Source: Maridesulfovibrio salexigens DSM 2638 (lineage in GTDB: Bacteria; Desulfobacterota; Desulfovibrionia; Desulfovibrionales; Desulfovibrionaceae). From it: 64,000 nucleotides of DNA. The stretch lies in contig NC_012881.1 of assembly GCF_000023445.1 (NCBI RefSeq), forward strand, positions 3,566,001-3,630,000, in the 5' to 3' direction. The stretch's first letter is position 1. Each line of letters starts with the position of its first letter. The notes beneath the pieces are model-generated. The model worked only from the letters and a program-made list of their open reading frames with translations. It searched no databases and was not told the DNA's origin. Both the position numbers and the translations under genes were made by a program. Below, in pieces: positions 32,529 through 41,072 of the stretch.

Positions 32529-33376
32529 TGAAAACTTTAATTCTCATCATACTCGGCATCGTTATTGCTCCTATTCTGGGCGGCCTTATTGCCGGTCTGG
32601 ACAGACGCATTACTGCGCGCCTGCAGTCCCGCTTCGGTCCCCCGCTCCTGCAGCCCTTCTACGATGTTGCAAAACTGTTCGGTAAAGAAAAAGTTGTCAG
32701 CAACTTCTGGCAGGTTTTCTGCTCATGGGTTTACCTCATTGCAGCAGCCCTGTCCGTAGGTCTGCTCTTTGCCGGAAGCGACCTGCTCCTGATCTTCTTT
32801 GTTCAGGCTATCGGAGCTGTATTCCTGGTCATGGGTGGTCTTTCCACTCCTTCCCCTTACAGCCAGGTCGGTTCTCAGCGCGAACTGATTCAGGTCCTGA
32901 CCTACGAACCGCTCCTCATCCTCGTTTTCGCATCCATCTTCATGGTAACCGGAAGCTTCAGGATTGATGAGATTCTGGCTTACGAACAGCCTCTGCTTGT
33001 GCAGCTGCCGCTCATGTTCGTAGTCCTCGGTTATGCTCTGACCATCAAGCTGAGAAAATCCCCCTTTGACTTCTCCACTTCCCACCACGGGCACCAGGAG
33101 CTGGTTAAAGGTATGCTTACCGAGTTCTCCGGTCCTTACCTTGGCATCATCGAAATCGGCCACTGGTATGAAACCATCTTCATTCTCGGTATCTGTGCCC
33201 TCTTCTGGCACACCAGCCTGGTAGGTTGCGTACTCTTGATCGCCTCCACCTACTTTGCAGAGCTGATCATTGATAACACTATGGCGCGCATGACCTGGCG
33301 CTGGATGCTCAAGTACGTATGGAGCATCGGTCTGGCCATGTCTTTCGTCAACCTCATCTGGCTGTACGCAGGTTAA
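32528..33376 (+). CDS. echB: Ech hydrogenase subunit EchB (NuoH-like)
   Basis: A 282-residue membrane protein of the NuoH/HycD family. Typical features are GLDRRITARLQSRFGPPLLQPFYDVAKLFGKE near residues 23-54 and the later acidic loop PFDFSTSHHGHQELVKGMLTEFSGPYLGIIEIGHW. It anchors the hydrogenase module and forms the entrance of the ion path. The start overlaps the echA stop (TAATG). Confidence 0.95.
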   Translation: MKTLILIILGIVIAPILGGLIAGLDRRITARLQSRFGPPLLQPFYDVAKLFGKEKVVSNFWQVFCSWVYLIAAALSVGLLFAGSDLLLIFFVQAIGAVFLVMGGLSTPSPYSQVGSQRELIQVLTYEPLLILVFASIFMVTGSFRIDEILAYEQPLLVQLPLMFVVLGYALTIKLRKSPFDFSTSHHGHQELVKGMLTEFSGPYLGIIEIGHWYETIFILGICALFWHTSLVGCVLLIASTYFAELIIDNTMARMTWRWMLKYVWSIGLAMSFVNLIWLYAG

Positions 33377-33380
33377 GCTT

Positions 33381-33815
33381 ATGTTCAAGAAATTCATTGG
33401 AAATTCACGCGCCAAGTCTCCGTGGATCATGCATTTTGACTGCGGAAGCTGCAACGGCTGCGATATCGAAGTTCTGGCATGCCTGACACCGCTGTACGAC
33501 GTTGAACGTTTCGGTGTTGTCAACGTGGGTAACCCCAAGCACGCCGATGTCCTTCTGGTGACCGGAACCGTCAACCACAGGAACGCAAAGGTCCTGCGCA
33601 ACATCTACGATCAGATGCCTGATCCTAAAGGTGTTATCGCAATCGGTGCCTGCGGCCTGTCCGGCGGTGTTTTCCGCGAGTGCTACAACGTTCTCGGCGG
33701 AGTCGACAAGGTAATCCCGGTTGATGTTTACGTCCCCGGCTGTCCGGCGAAACCCGAAGCCATCATCGACGGCGTGGTCGCAGCCCTTGCCAAGTTTGAA
33801 GGCCTTAAAGGCTAA
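33381..33815 (+). CDS. echC: Ech hydrogenase small subunit EchC (NuoB-like)
   Basis: A 144-residue [NiFe] hydrogenase small subunit with ligands for the proximal 4Fe-4S cluster: CGSCNGCDIE (Cys21, 24, 27), the later GACGLSGGVF, and PGCPAKPEAII. It is the short form typical of Ech and complex I NuoB, without extra clusters. It passes electrons from EchF to the active site in EchE. Four bp separate it from echB. Confidence 0.95.
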   Translation: MFKKFIGNSRAKSPWIMHFDCGSCNGCDIEVLACLTPLYDVERFGVVNVGNPKHADVLLVTGTVNHRNAKVLRNIYDQMPDPKGVIAIGACGLSGGVFRECYNVLGGVDKVIPVDVYVPGCPAKPEAIIDGVVAALAKFEGLKG

Positions 33816-33835
33816 ACCTTACGAGGGGTAAGATC

Positions 33836-34207
33836 GTGATTGAAAATCAGATAGATGTAACTCTGGAAAGCCTGGTAGGCGAAGTATCCAAGATGAAGAG
33901 TGACGGGCAGCGCATGGTCACCTTCTCCTGCACCACCATCGGTGACGGACAGGCGGATATCATCTACCATTTTGATAAAAACGAAGTACTCACCAACCTG
34001 CGCCTGACCGTGGACATGGATAAACCCGTGCCCTCCATCAGCGGCGTTTACTTCGCAGCACTGCTCATCGAAAACGAAATACAGGACCAGTTCGACATCA
34101 AGTTCGACGGCCTCGTACTCGATTTCGGCCGCAAGCTGTACCTTGACGACGAAGTGACCATCATCCCTATGTGTAACAACACAAAGGCGATGAAACCTAA
34201 AAAATAA
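33836..34207 (+). CDS. echD: Ech hydrogenase subunit EchD (NuoC-like)
   Basis: A 123-residue soluble subunit in the NuoC position of the operon. The sequence is divergent, but VTFSCTTIGDGQADIIYHFDKNEVLTNLRLTVD and SISGVYFAALLIENEIQDQFDIKFDGLVLDF follow the NuoC/HycE-N pattern. Start is GTG with GAGGGG upstream. It stabilises the EchC/EchE interface. Confidence 0.88.
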   Translation: MIENQIDVTLESLVGEVSKMKSDGQRMVTFSCTTIGDGQADIIYHFDKNEVLTNLRLTVDMDKPVPSISGVYFAALLIENEIQDQFDIKFDGLVLDFGRKLYLDDEVTIIPMCNNTKAMKPKK

Positions 34208-34255
34208 CTCGTCTTCCCGGATGAACCCAAGACGATAACAACTATAGGGTAAATT

Positions 34256-35332
34256 ATGGCACGTACCATCATACCTTTCGGTCCGCAGCATCCGGTTCTC
34301 CCGGAGCCGCTGCATGTGAAGCTTGTCGTGGAAGACGAGATCGTACAGGAGGCCATTCCCGCACTCGGATACGTTCACAGGGGTCTGGAAAAACTCGCTG
34401 AAATCCGCGATTACCACCAGATGATCCAGGTCGTTGAACGCGTCTGCGGTATCTGCTCCAACATCCACTCAATGTGCTACTGTCAGGGCATTGAGGAAAT
34501 GATGGGTATCGAGGTTCCTGAAAGAGCCGAATACCTCCGCACCATCTGGTCCGAACTTCACCGTATGCACAGCCACCTGCTCTGGCTGGGTCTCTTTGCC
34601 GATGCTTTCGGCTTCGAAGCCCTGTTCATGCAATTCTGGCGCATCCGTGAACGCATTATGGACATCAACGAAGCTACCACCGGTAGCCGCGTTATCACTT
34701 CCGTTAACGTAGTCGGCGGTGTCCGTCAGGACCTGACTCCCGAGATGTGCTCCTGGATCCTTTCCGAAGTTGATACCTGTGAAAAGGAAATCAAGGAAAT
34801 CCAGAACACCATCCTCAACGACTACACAGTTTGCGCACGTACCAAGGGCGTTGGCACTCTTACCAAAGAGCAGGCCTATGACCTCGGCGCAGCAGGCCCG
34901 ACCCTGCGCGGTAGCGGTGTTGCTTCCGATATGCGTCTTCTGAAGTACGCAGCATTTGATAAAATCGACTTCGAACCCATTGTCGAAACCGACGGCGACT
35001 GCTGGGCACGCTCCACAGTTCGTTTCCGGGAAACCCTGCAGTCCGCAGACCTCGTAAGACAGGCCATTGCCGGACTTCCTCAGGGCGACATTGCAGCTCC
35101 CTGCAAGGGTAACCCCGAAGGCGAAGTTATAACCCGCGTGGAACAGCCCCGCGGTGAATGCCTCTACTACTTGAAAGGTAGCGGCAAGAAGTTCCTTGAC
35201 AGGGTCCGCATCAGAACTCCCACGTTTGCGAACATTCCGCCTCTCCTGGCGATGCTTCCCAACTGCGAACTGGCTGATGTTCCGGTTATCATTCTGTCAA
35301 TCGACCCGTGCATCAGCTGCACGGAACGCTAG
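34256..35332 (+). CDS. echE: Ech hydrogenase large subunit EchE ([NiFe] site)
   Basis: A 358-residue large subunit with both [NiFe]-binding pairs intact: RVCGIC (Cys64, Cys67) and the C-terminal DPCISCTER (Cys352, Cys355). The protein stops at this motif plus one residue, so there is no C-terminal peptide to cleave during maturation, as seen in some Ech enzymes. The active site evolves or consumes H2 using ferredoxin. Confidence 0.95.
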   Translation: MARTIIPFGPQHPVLPEPLHVKLVVEDEIVQEAIPALGYVHRGLEKLAEIRDYHQMIQVVERVCGICSNIHSMCYCQGIEEMMGIEVPERAEYLRTIWSELHRMHSHLLWLGLFADAFGFEALFMQFWRIRERIMDINEATTGSRVITSVNVVGGVRQDLTPEMCSWILSEVDTCEKEIKEIQNTILNDYTVCARTKGVGTLTKEQAYDLGAAGPTLRGSGVASDMRLLKYAAFDKIDFEPIVETDGDCWARSTVRFRETLQSADLVRQAIAGLPQGDIAAPCKGNPEGEVITRVEQPRGECLYYLKGSGKKFLDRVRIRTPTFANIPPLLAMLPNCELADVPVIILSIDPCISCTER

Positions 35333-35343
35333 GAGGCCGAGAC

Positions 35344-35718
35344 ATGCTTAACATGACTCCCACTGTACTGAAGAACCTCCTTCAAAAAAGCTCCACTCGC
35401 ATGTATCCCATCGAGAAACGTGAGCCTTTTGAACGCTACAGAGGTGAACTGTTCAATAACATTGACGAGTGCATTTTCTGTAAAAAATGCCAGATTAAAT
35501 GCCCTTCACAGTGCATTACCGTCACTAAAGATAAAGACAGCGGCACCGGAACATGGATCTGCGATCCTTTCGCATGCGTCTACTGCTCCATCTGCGTTGA
35601 CCACTGCCCGACTAACAGCCTGTACATGAAACCTGTACACCGCGCCCCGTCCGCAGAACGCGAAATGATGGAACAGACCGGTAAGGTCAAGCCGCCCAAG
35701 AAAAAAGCCAAGAAATAA
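35344..35718 (+). CDS. echF: Ech hydrogenase ferredoxin-like subunit EchF
   Basis: A 124-residue protein with two 4Fe-4S motifs: CIFCKKCQIKCPSQC (43-57) and CVYCSICVDHCP (78-89), then a Lys-rich tail. It accepts electrons from soluble ferredoxin and passes them to EchC. The ATG at 35344 has AGGAGG 8 bases upstream. Last gene of the operon before a terminator. Confidence 0.95.
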   Translation: MLNMTPTVLKNLLQKSSTRMYPIEKREPFERYRGELFNNIDECIFCKKCQIKCPSQCITVTKDKDSGTGTWICDPFACVYCSICVDHCPTNSLYMKPVHRAPSAEREMMEQTGKVKPPKKKAKK

Positions 35719-35740
35719 TTCAAAGCTTAGTTCGAACTAC

Positions 35741-35776
35741 AAAAATCCCCGCAGCCTTATGGTTGCGGGGATTTTT
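35741..35776. terminator. Terminator after the ech operon
   Basis: The 13-bp stem AAAAATCCCCGCA/TGCGGGGATTTTT has symmetric A- and T-runs, so it can serve both echF and the convergent export operon. Confidence 0.9.
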
Positions 35777-35801
35777 ATATTAACTGATTTAGTCGGATCA
35801 G

Positions 35802-37019
35802 TTACTCGTGCCGCAAAGCATCAATAGGATTCATCCGGGCTGCGCGCCGCGCAGGAAAATATCCGAAAACAATACCGACCAATCCTGAAAACAAAAAACT
35901 GACCAGGATAATTCGCATATCAACAACAAAAGGAATCTTCATATATCCGGTCACAGACAATGGAAGCAACAGCCCGATAGAAATACCCAGCAGTCCGCCG
36001 AAAAGAGAAAGGACCACCGCTTCCACCAGAAACTGAACAAGAATGTCCTTCTCCTGCGCTCCCACAGCCATACGGATACCGATTTCCCGGGTCCTCTCTG
36101 TTACGGAAACAAGCATAATATTCATGATCCCGATCCCGCCGACCAACAGGCTGATGGCTGCAATGGCGCTTATAAATGTTGTAAAAATCCGAGTCTGTTT
36201 TTTAACGGTCTTAATAATCTCTTTCATATCTTCAATGGCGAAATTATTACCGTGCCCGGGCGGGACTGGACGGCGTTCAAGCATAACCTGCTTTAGTTGC
36301 CTTTTGAGCGCGGTGGAATCCTGACCGGGACCACAGCCAACAATAATCATCCCCACCTCTTTATTACCGGAAATCCGACGCTGAAAGACTTTAAGGGGAA
36401 CAAGAACAATATCATCCTGTTCCTTGCCGGCCATTGACCCGCCTTTAGACTTAAGCACTCCGATAACCTGATAAGCAAAACGATCTACGCGGATAAATGA
36501 ACCAATGGGGTCCATTCCTTTAAAAAGATTCTTGCTGACTTTCTCACCGATAATACAGACAGACTTACCCGCTCTTTCTTCACTGGTGTTGAAAAATCGC
36601 CCCGACTTGACCCGCCAATTCCTGATGGAGAAATAACTGCTCTCAGTTCCGGTAATAGCTGTCTGACAATTGTTGTTCCCGAACACCGCAACAACTGCGG
36701 ATTCCGAAACAGGTGCTACCCCGCCGCAATCAGGAAATTCACGTTTGATGGCTTCAACATCTGAATTTTTGAAGGGGACCAGATTAGAAGTCTCCCCGGC
36801 AAAGCCTACACCGTTTTCCTCATCAGGATAGATCATAATCATCCTACTTCCGAGGCTGGAGATCTCGTTGGTCAGCTTTCTGCTGGCTCCCTGACCGATT
36901 ACAACTACAGCGATAACCGACCCTACACCAATGACAATCCCAAGCACAGTCAAACAGGACCGAAGTTTATTGCGTAACAGTGTGCGAAAAGAAAGCAATA
37001 CGGCTTGCAAAAACATCAA
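35802..37019 (-). CDS. MacB-like ABC transporter permease
   Basis: A 405-residue FtsX-fold permease: N-terminal helix with NKLRSCLTVLGIVIGVGSVIAVV (18-40), a large periplasmic domain (about 50-275) and three C-terminal helices including LVGGIGIMNIMLVSVTERTREIGIRMAVGA. It belongs to the MacB type that works with an adaptor and a TolC-like channel to expel peptides, toxins or lipoproteins. The ATPase is a separate gene here, overlapping by 4 bp. Confidence 0.9.
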   Translation of the reverse strand: MMFLQAVLLSFRTLLRNKLRSCLTVLGIVIGVGSVIAVVVIGQGASRKLTNEISSLGSRMIMIYPDEENGVGFAGETSNLVPFKNSDVEAIKREFPDCGGVAPVSESAVVAVFGNNNCQTAITGTESSYFSIRNWRVKSGRFFNTSEERAGKSVCIIGEKVSKNLFKGMDPIGSFIRVDRFAYQVIGVLKSKGGSMAGKEQDDIVLVPLKVFQRRISGNKEVGMIIVGCGPGQDSTALKRQLKQVMLERRPVPPGHGNNFAIEDMKEIIKTVKKQTRIFTTFISAIAAISLLVGGIGIMNIMLVSVTERTREIGIRMAVGAQEKDILVQFLVEAVVLSLFGGLLGISIGLLLPLSVTGYMKIPFVVDMRIILVSFLFSGLVGIVFGYFPARRAARMNPIDALRHE

Positions 37020-37690
37020 TGACCTTCCTTAATTATCTTCCCATCGCGGAACTCGATGGTACGCGAGGCCCAGAGAGCCATTTCCGGTTCATGAGTAACC
37101 ATAACCACTGTAATGCCATGTTCAGCCTGTAATGAAGTCAACAATTGCATGATCTCATTACTGCGTGCGGAATCAAGGTTTCCGGTTGGCTCATCCGCAA
37201 GCAAGAGAAAAGGGTTGCAAACAATGGCTCGGGCAATGGCTACGCGTTGCTGCTGCCCGCCGGACATTTCCGTGGTGGTATGCATTGCCCGGTCAGCAAG
37301 CCCTACTTTATCGAGCGCAGCATAAGCCATATTACGTCGCTCTTTCTTACCCAATCCACGATAAACCAGTGGCAATTCAACATTTTCTAGAGCAGTTGTC
37401 CGGCTTAGCAGATTGAATCCCTGAAAAACAAACCCAAGATATCTGCGGCGTAAACGGGCCTTTTGACTCCGGCTCAACGAGGTAACTTCAAGCCCCTCAA
37501 AGAGATAACTGCCGGACGAAGGAGCATCCAAACATCCGAGAATATTCATAGTAGTGGATTTTCCAGAACCGGAACTGCCCATAACAGCCACAAACTCGCC
37601 ATTTTCAATGGTCATATCTATACCGTCCAGTGCGCGCACTTCGGCACCGCCAGTACTATAGATTCGGGTGATGTTCTTAAGTTCAATCAT
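37016..37690 (-). CDS. MacB/LolD-type ABC ATPase
   Basis: A 224-residue ATPase with Walker A GSSGSGKS (38-45), the FQGFNLLSRTTALENVELPLVY stretch of this subfamily, signature MSGGQQQRVAIARAI, Walker B LLADEPTG and H-loop VTHE. It powers the adjacent FtsX-like permease. It sits in the order adaptor-ATPase-permease on the minus strand. Confidence 0.92.
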   Translation of the reverse strand: MIELKNITRIYSTGGAEVRALDGIDMTIENGEFVAVMGSSGSGKSTTMNILGCLDAPSSGSYLFEGLEVTSLSRSQKARLRRRYLGFVFQGFNLLSRTTALENVELPLVYRGLGKKERRNMAYAALDKVGLADRAMHTTTEMSGGQQQRVAIARAIVCNPFLLLADEPTGNLDSARSNEIMQLLTSLQAEHGITVVMVTHEPEMALWASRTIEFRDGKIIKEGH

Positions 37691-37702
37691 TTCGCTGCCT
37701 GC

Positions 37703-38932
37703 CTACTCTAAGGATAGAATCATACTGCTTTCAGATACCGCTTCGACACGGGAGAGAATAACCTCGTCCCCTTCAGATAGTTGCCCATCAACAATCTGGG
37801 TGAAGCGACCATTAGTGCTGCCTTTACGAATCGCCACTTTTTGCGGAAGACCGTCCCTGAGAATCCATATGTTGGCATTTCTTGAGGAAGGAGTGTTGAT
37901 GGAACTCTCAGGAACGGCATCCGCTGGAGAAAAACGCAAGGCTCCGTTAGGAATGATCAATTGATCGCGCACCTGTTCAATTTCAATCTTGGCCGCAGCA
38001 GTCATTCCCGGCCGCAACAATAAATCCCGATTGTCCACGGAAAATATTCCCACGTAGGTAACAACACCCTGTACCCGCTGCGGGGCATAACGCAGTTTGA
38101 TAAATTTGGCAGGAAACTTTCTTCCCTCATAAGCATCGACGGTGAATACTGCTTTCTGACCTGCCTTGATCTTTCCCACATCAGCTTCATCAACATTCAG
38201 CTCAAGCCGCATTTCCTTGAGGCTGGTCGCCAGTGTATAAAGCTCCGGGGTATTCATCCCTGAAGAAACCGCCTGACCTGCCTCAACGTGACGGGTAAGA
38301 ACCAAGCCATCAATCGGTGAAGTTATCGATGCTTTTTTAAGATTTGCCTCCGCTTCATTCAAATTTGCCTCAGCCTGACGGACCATAGCTCTTGCTTCGG
38401 CAAGATGTGCATCAGCCATGTCGCGGGCAGTAATCGCACTATCCAATTTCTTTTGGGAGACCGCATTTTTCTTGCGCAAGTTGCCCATGCGCGTGCACTC
38501 ATTTTTCTTATCCTTCAAATCGACCTGTGATTTACGCACATTAGCGCGCGAAGACTCAAGAGCCGCCCGCAATTGATTAACACGGGCCTGCAATTCATCA
38601 GTGCTCATTCGGGCCAGAAGTTCTCCCTTAACGACCTTGTCATTGTAATCTTTGAAAATCTTATCGATTGTCCCTGATATTTCACAACCAACAATAACCT
38701 TATTGCGCGGCTGCAAAGTTCCGCTGGCAGCAACATCAACAGTGAAATTTCCTATACAGGCAACAGCTGTCTTGTACTCAACAACTTCCTCATCGCCATC
38801 AAGGACTACCGCAAGAACGCACCCGGCAATAACAATCAGAGCCAACAGGAAAATAAGTTTTTTCCGTTTACCCATTTGGCCTTCTTTGAGGGAATTTACG
38901 TCAATATTTCTATTTTCATGCTTAGCAGACAT
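37703..38932 (-). CDS. MacA/HlyD-type periplasmic adaptor protein
   Basis: A 409-residue membrane-fusion protein: one N-terminal membrane helix (KKLIFLLALIVIAGCVLAVVL), lipoyl halves (TLQPRNKVIVGCEISGTIDKIF ... ITSPIDGLVLTRHVEAGQAV), a long alpha-hairpin coiled coil between them (about 105-200) and C-terminal barrels. It links the ABC pump to an outer-membrane channel, which is not in this window. I chose the ATG at 38932 (GGAAGGAAA upstream); the ATG at 38875 just before the membrane helix is an alternative. Confidence 0.9.
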   Translation of the reverse strand: MSAKHENRNIDVNSLKEGQMGKRKKLIFLLALIVIAGCVLAVVLDGDEEVVEYKTAVACIGNFTVDVAASGTLQPRNKVIVGCEISGTIDKIFKDYNDKVVKGELLARMSTDELQARVNQLRAALESSRANVRKSQVDLKDKKNECTRMGNLRKKNAVSQKKLDSAITARDMADAHLAEARAMVRQAEANLNEAEANLKKASITSPIDGLVLTRHVEAGQAVSSGMNTPELYTLATSLKEMRLELNVDEADVGKIKAGQKAVFTVDAYEGRKFPAKFIKLRYAPQRVQGVVTYVGIFSVDNRDLLLRPGMTAAAKIEIEQVRDQLIIPNGALRFSPADAVPESSINTPSSRNANIWILRDGLPQKVAIRKGSTNGRFTQIVDGQLSEGDEVILSRVEAVSESSMILSLE

Positions 38933-38956
38933 TTTCTTCCTTCCCGGTTTCAGGGA

Positions 38957-38992
38957 ATAAAAAAGGCAGAACCGGATTTCCCCGGTTCTGCC
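38957..38992 (-). terminator. Terminator after the XRE regulator gene
   Basis: A perfect 11-bp stem GGCAGAACCGG/CCGGTTCTGCC. On the minus strand it is followed by TTTTTTATT. Confidence 0.85.
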
Positions 38993-39035
38993 GCAGGCCG
39001 GGACAACCATAACCCGGCCGGAATAAGGGGAGTCC

Positions 39036-39260
39036 TTAAATATTTACACTTCCTTGTTCATCCCGGAACTCAAGAATATCTCCGGGCTGACACTCCAGAA
39101 ACTTGCAGATGGCATCAAGTGTACTGAACCTGATGGCCTTGGCCTTTCCGGTCTTGAGCACAGATAAATTCTGCGGGGTAATTCCAACGGCCTCAGCCAA
39201 TTCTTTGGATGAAACTTTTCTTTTAGCCAACATCACATCAAGGTTAATAAGTATCGCCAT
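39036..39260 (-). CDS. Small XRE (Cro/CI, HTH_26-type) regulator
   Basis: A 74-residue single-domain helix-turn-helix protein: LDVMLAKRKVSSKELAEAVGITPQNLSVLKTGKAKAIRFSTLDAICKFLECQPGDIL. This compact type is usually paired with a DUF2975 membrane protein, as here (9-bp gap). It probably represses its own operon. Confidence 0.88.
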   Translation of the reverse strand: MAILINLDVMLAKRKVSSKELAEAVGITPQNLSVLKTGKAKAIRFSTLDAICKFLECQPGDILEFRDEQGSVNI

Positions 39261-39269
39261 ATCAATCCC

Positions 39270-39809
39270 TTAAATTGTGAGCTCAGCTTCGTCCTGAAGC
39301 TTACGTCCTTCATCCATGACCCAAGAGATAGCGAGAATCACACAAGCAACAACGATATTTCCAAGATTTGAATCGTCAAATCCGATAGAAATAAGCCGAT
39401 CCCCCACTGCATTATTCATGGTTGCTACGTACGTAACCGCAGTCTGGGTAAAAGGATAAACGATCTCACCAATAAGCAGTGCCCATGCAGCCTTCCTGTA
39501 GCATGCTGAATTCTCGGCAGTAAAAATCTGTCCCTGTGAATACAGCCCGAACAGCTTAACCAACTGCCAAAAACAGAACATACCCAGCACCATATAAGGA
39601 GCAGAAGCCAGAGCTCCCAGTATTTTTTGCCCCTCCGTAAGGGGAGCCAAATAATCTGAATCCAAGGTCAGCAAAAATTCAGGGATGAAATACGCATCCG
39701 GATCACCTTTAAACAAAAACCAACCGGCGAACTCAAAAACCGGAATTGCAATCAACACCAGCAAAAATGCATATTTCAGAAAAATGCTCATCTTCTTAAT
39801 CTTATCCAT
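39270..39809 (-). CDS. DUF2975 membrane protein
   Basis: A 179-residue protein with four hydrophobic segments (YAFLLVLIAIPVFEFAGW; ILGALASAPYMVLGMFCFWQLV; AAWALLIGEIVYPFT; NIVVACVILAISWVM) and the central LFGLYSQGQIFTAENSACYRKAAWALLIGE motif of DUF2975. It precedes the XRE regulator, a recurring pair whose role is unknown; membrane sensing by the pair is a reasonable guess. The ATG at 39809 follows GGAGAGATTG. Confidence 0.82.
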   Translation of the reverse strand: MDKIKKMSIFLKYAFLLVLIAIPVFEFAGWFLFKGDPDAYFIPEFLLTLDSDYLAPLTEGQKILGALASAPYMVLGMFCFWQLVKLFGLYSQGQIFTAENSACYRKAAWALLIGEIVYPFTQTAVTYVATMNNAVGDRLISIGFDDSNLGNIVVACVILAISWVMDEGRKLQDEAELTI

Positions 39810-39923
39810 CAATCTCTCCTTAAGAGTATTTCACCCGTTTTCTGATTCACGAATTACGGCAATGAATTACCGTTTGTCAATAACTTTTAATTCTAAAACA
39901 TGAATATAAATTTTCAGCAGGCA

Positions 39924-39957
39924 CAAAAAAAGACAGCTGAACCGAGTTCAACTGTCT
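39924..39957 (-). terminator. Terminator after the pseudouridine synthase gene
   Basis: AGACAGCTGAA/TTCAACTGTCT stem with one mismatch and a 5-base loop; on the minus strand seven T follow. Confidence 0.75.
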
Positions 39958-39986
39958 CAAAATGCAGACTAAATCACCTGACTGTT

Positions 39987-40865
39987 CTAAGCGTGTTTGT
40001 CGAAATAATGATCAGAAATGTCAGGCAGTTTTTCCCAATCCGGCAGACAACCTACCGAGAACCACGGGGTATCGATCCGCAGACAATGAAGTTTCATTTT
40101 CCCATTTTGACCGCCGTATTTTACATCACCCGCAATAGGAAAACCGCGAGATGAAAGCTGAACCCTGATCTGATGAGTACGGCCAGTATGCAGCTTAACA
40201 ATAAGCAGCGAAGACTTTTCCCCGATTGTTACAGGACAGACAGAACTCGAAGCATCCTTGCCGGAGCCGACAACGACCTTTTCACGGCCCTTGGAACCGC
40301 TCTTCTCCATCTTATCGTGCAACTCCACCCAGTCTTCTTCGGGCCACCTACCCTCAACCTCTGCAAGGTAGAATTTACCCCCTTCGCCATGTTCAGCAAA
40401 GAAATCGGATAAATCCTTCTGACCTTGATGAGATTTCCCAGCCAGGATCACACCGGAGGTATCCCGGTCCAAACGGTGAGCTGGAGCAGGTTTGTAGTGA
40501 GCATCCGCAAACATAGACAGCAGGCGGTCAGCGACGGAATCATCATGCCCGGTACCGCCCTGTGTAGGAAGCCCTGCCGGTTTACACACAGCCAGATAAT
40601 TATCATCTTCGTAAATTATGGGGAGTTCGGGAAGTTTTTTATGCTGTGCTGTTTCCTCTGCCTTATACGGAGGGATACGCACGGTCTGCCCTTCTTTGAC
40701 CAGATCAAAAGGCTTACAGCGCCCTTTATCCACACGGACATTACCTTTACGAATCCAACGCATAATGGCAGAGCGCGGGACGGCTCCATCCACACGCCGT
40801 TCCAGAAAACGAACCAGTTTTTGCCCTGCTTCGGCTTTAGTTACCTGTACAAATTCAGCAGCCAT
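39987..40865 (-). CDS. RluC/RluD-family pseudouridine synthase
   Basis: A 292-residue enzyme with an N-terminal S4-like RNA-binding part (LVRFLERRVDGAVPRSAIMRWIRKGNVRVDKGR) and the catalytic motif HRLDRDTSGVIL, where Asp is the nucleophile. LHTGRTHQIRVQLSSRGFPIAGDVKYGG is the conserved C-terminal block. It converts uridines in rRNA or tRNA; the target is unassigned. The ATG at 40865 uses a GGAGG that belongs to a dispersed hairpin element (8-base spacing). Confidence 0.9.
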   Translation of the reverse strand: MAAEFVQVTKAEAGQKLVRFLERRVDGAVPRSAIMRWIRKGNVRVDKGRCKPFDLVKEGQTVRIPPYKAEETAQHKKLPELPIIYEDDNYLAVCKPAGLPTQGGTGHDDSVADRLLSMFADAHYKPAPAHRLDRDTSGVILAGKSHQGQKDLSDFFAEHGEGGKFYLAEVEGRWPEEDWVELHDKMEKSGSKGREKVVVGSGKDASSSVCPVTIGEKSSLLIVKLHTGRTHQIRVQLSSRGFPIAGDVKYGGQNGKMKLHCLRIDTPWFSVGCLPDWEKLPDISDHYFDKHA

Positions 40866-40872
40866 TATAGAT

Positions 40873-40961
40873 GCCTCCGGCGGCTGGGGAAGAAAAAACT
40901 TTTGCAAAAGTTTTTCCTTCCCCAGACCCCATCCTTTTCAAAACCTTTTAATATGCTTCGC
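40873..40961 (+). repeat. Hairpin element, copy 6 (upstream of the pseudouridine synthase)
   Basis: GCCTCCGGCGGC, then a long hairpin (40886-40923, arms GGGGAAGAAAAA-like), AGACCCCATCC, TTTTCAAAACCTTTTAATATGCTTCGC. It is the only copy not directly downstream of a stop codon in its own direction. Confidence 0.75.
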
Positions 40962-40997
40962 AATTAGCGCGTTCAGTTCATCTTTGAAATTACGCTC

Positions 40998-41065
40998 GGC
41001 GAAGCCCAATAAAAGGTTTTGGGATTCTTAAACCCTTTTGCAAAAGGGTTTAAGCCGCCGGAGGC
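40998..41065 (-). repeat. Stop-proximal hairpin element, copy 7 (minus)
   Basis: On the minus strand: GCCTCCGGCGGC, a 26-nt palindrome (41028-41053) identical to that of copy 1, GAATCCC, AAAACCTTTTATTGGGCTTCGCC. It begins 8 bp after the TRAP dctM stop. Confidence 0.8.
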
Positions 41066-41072
41066 ATTCATA

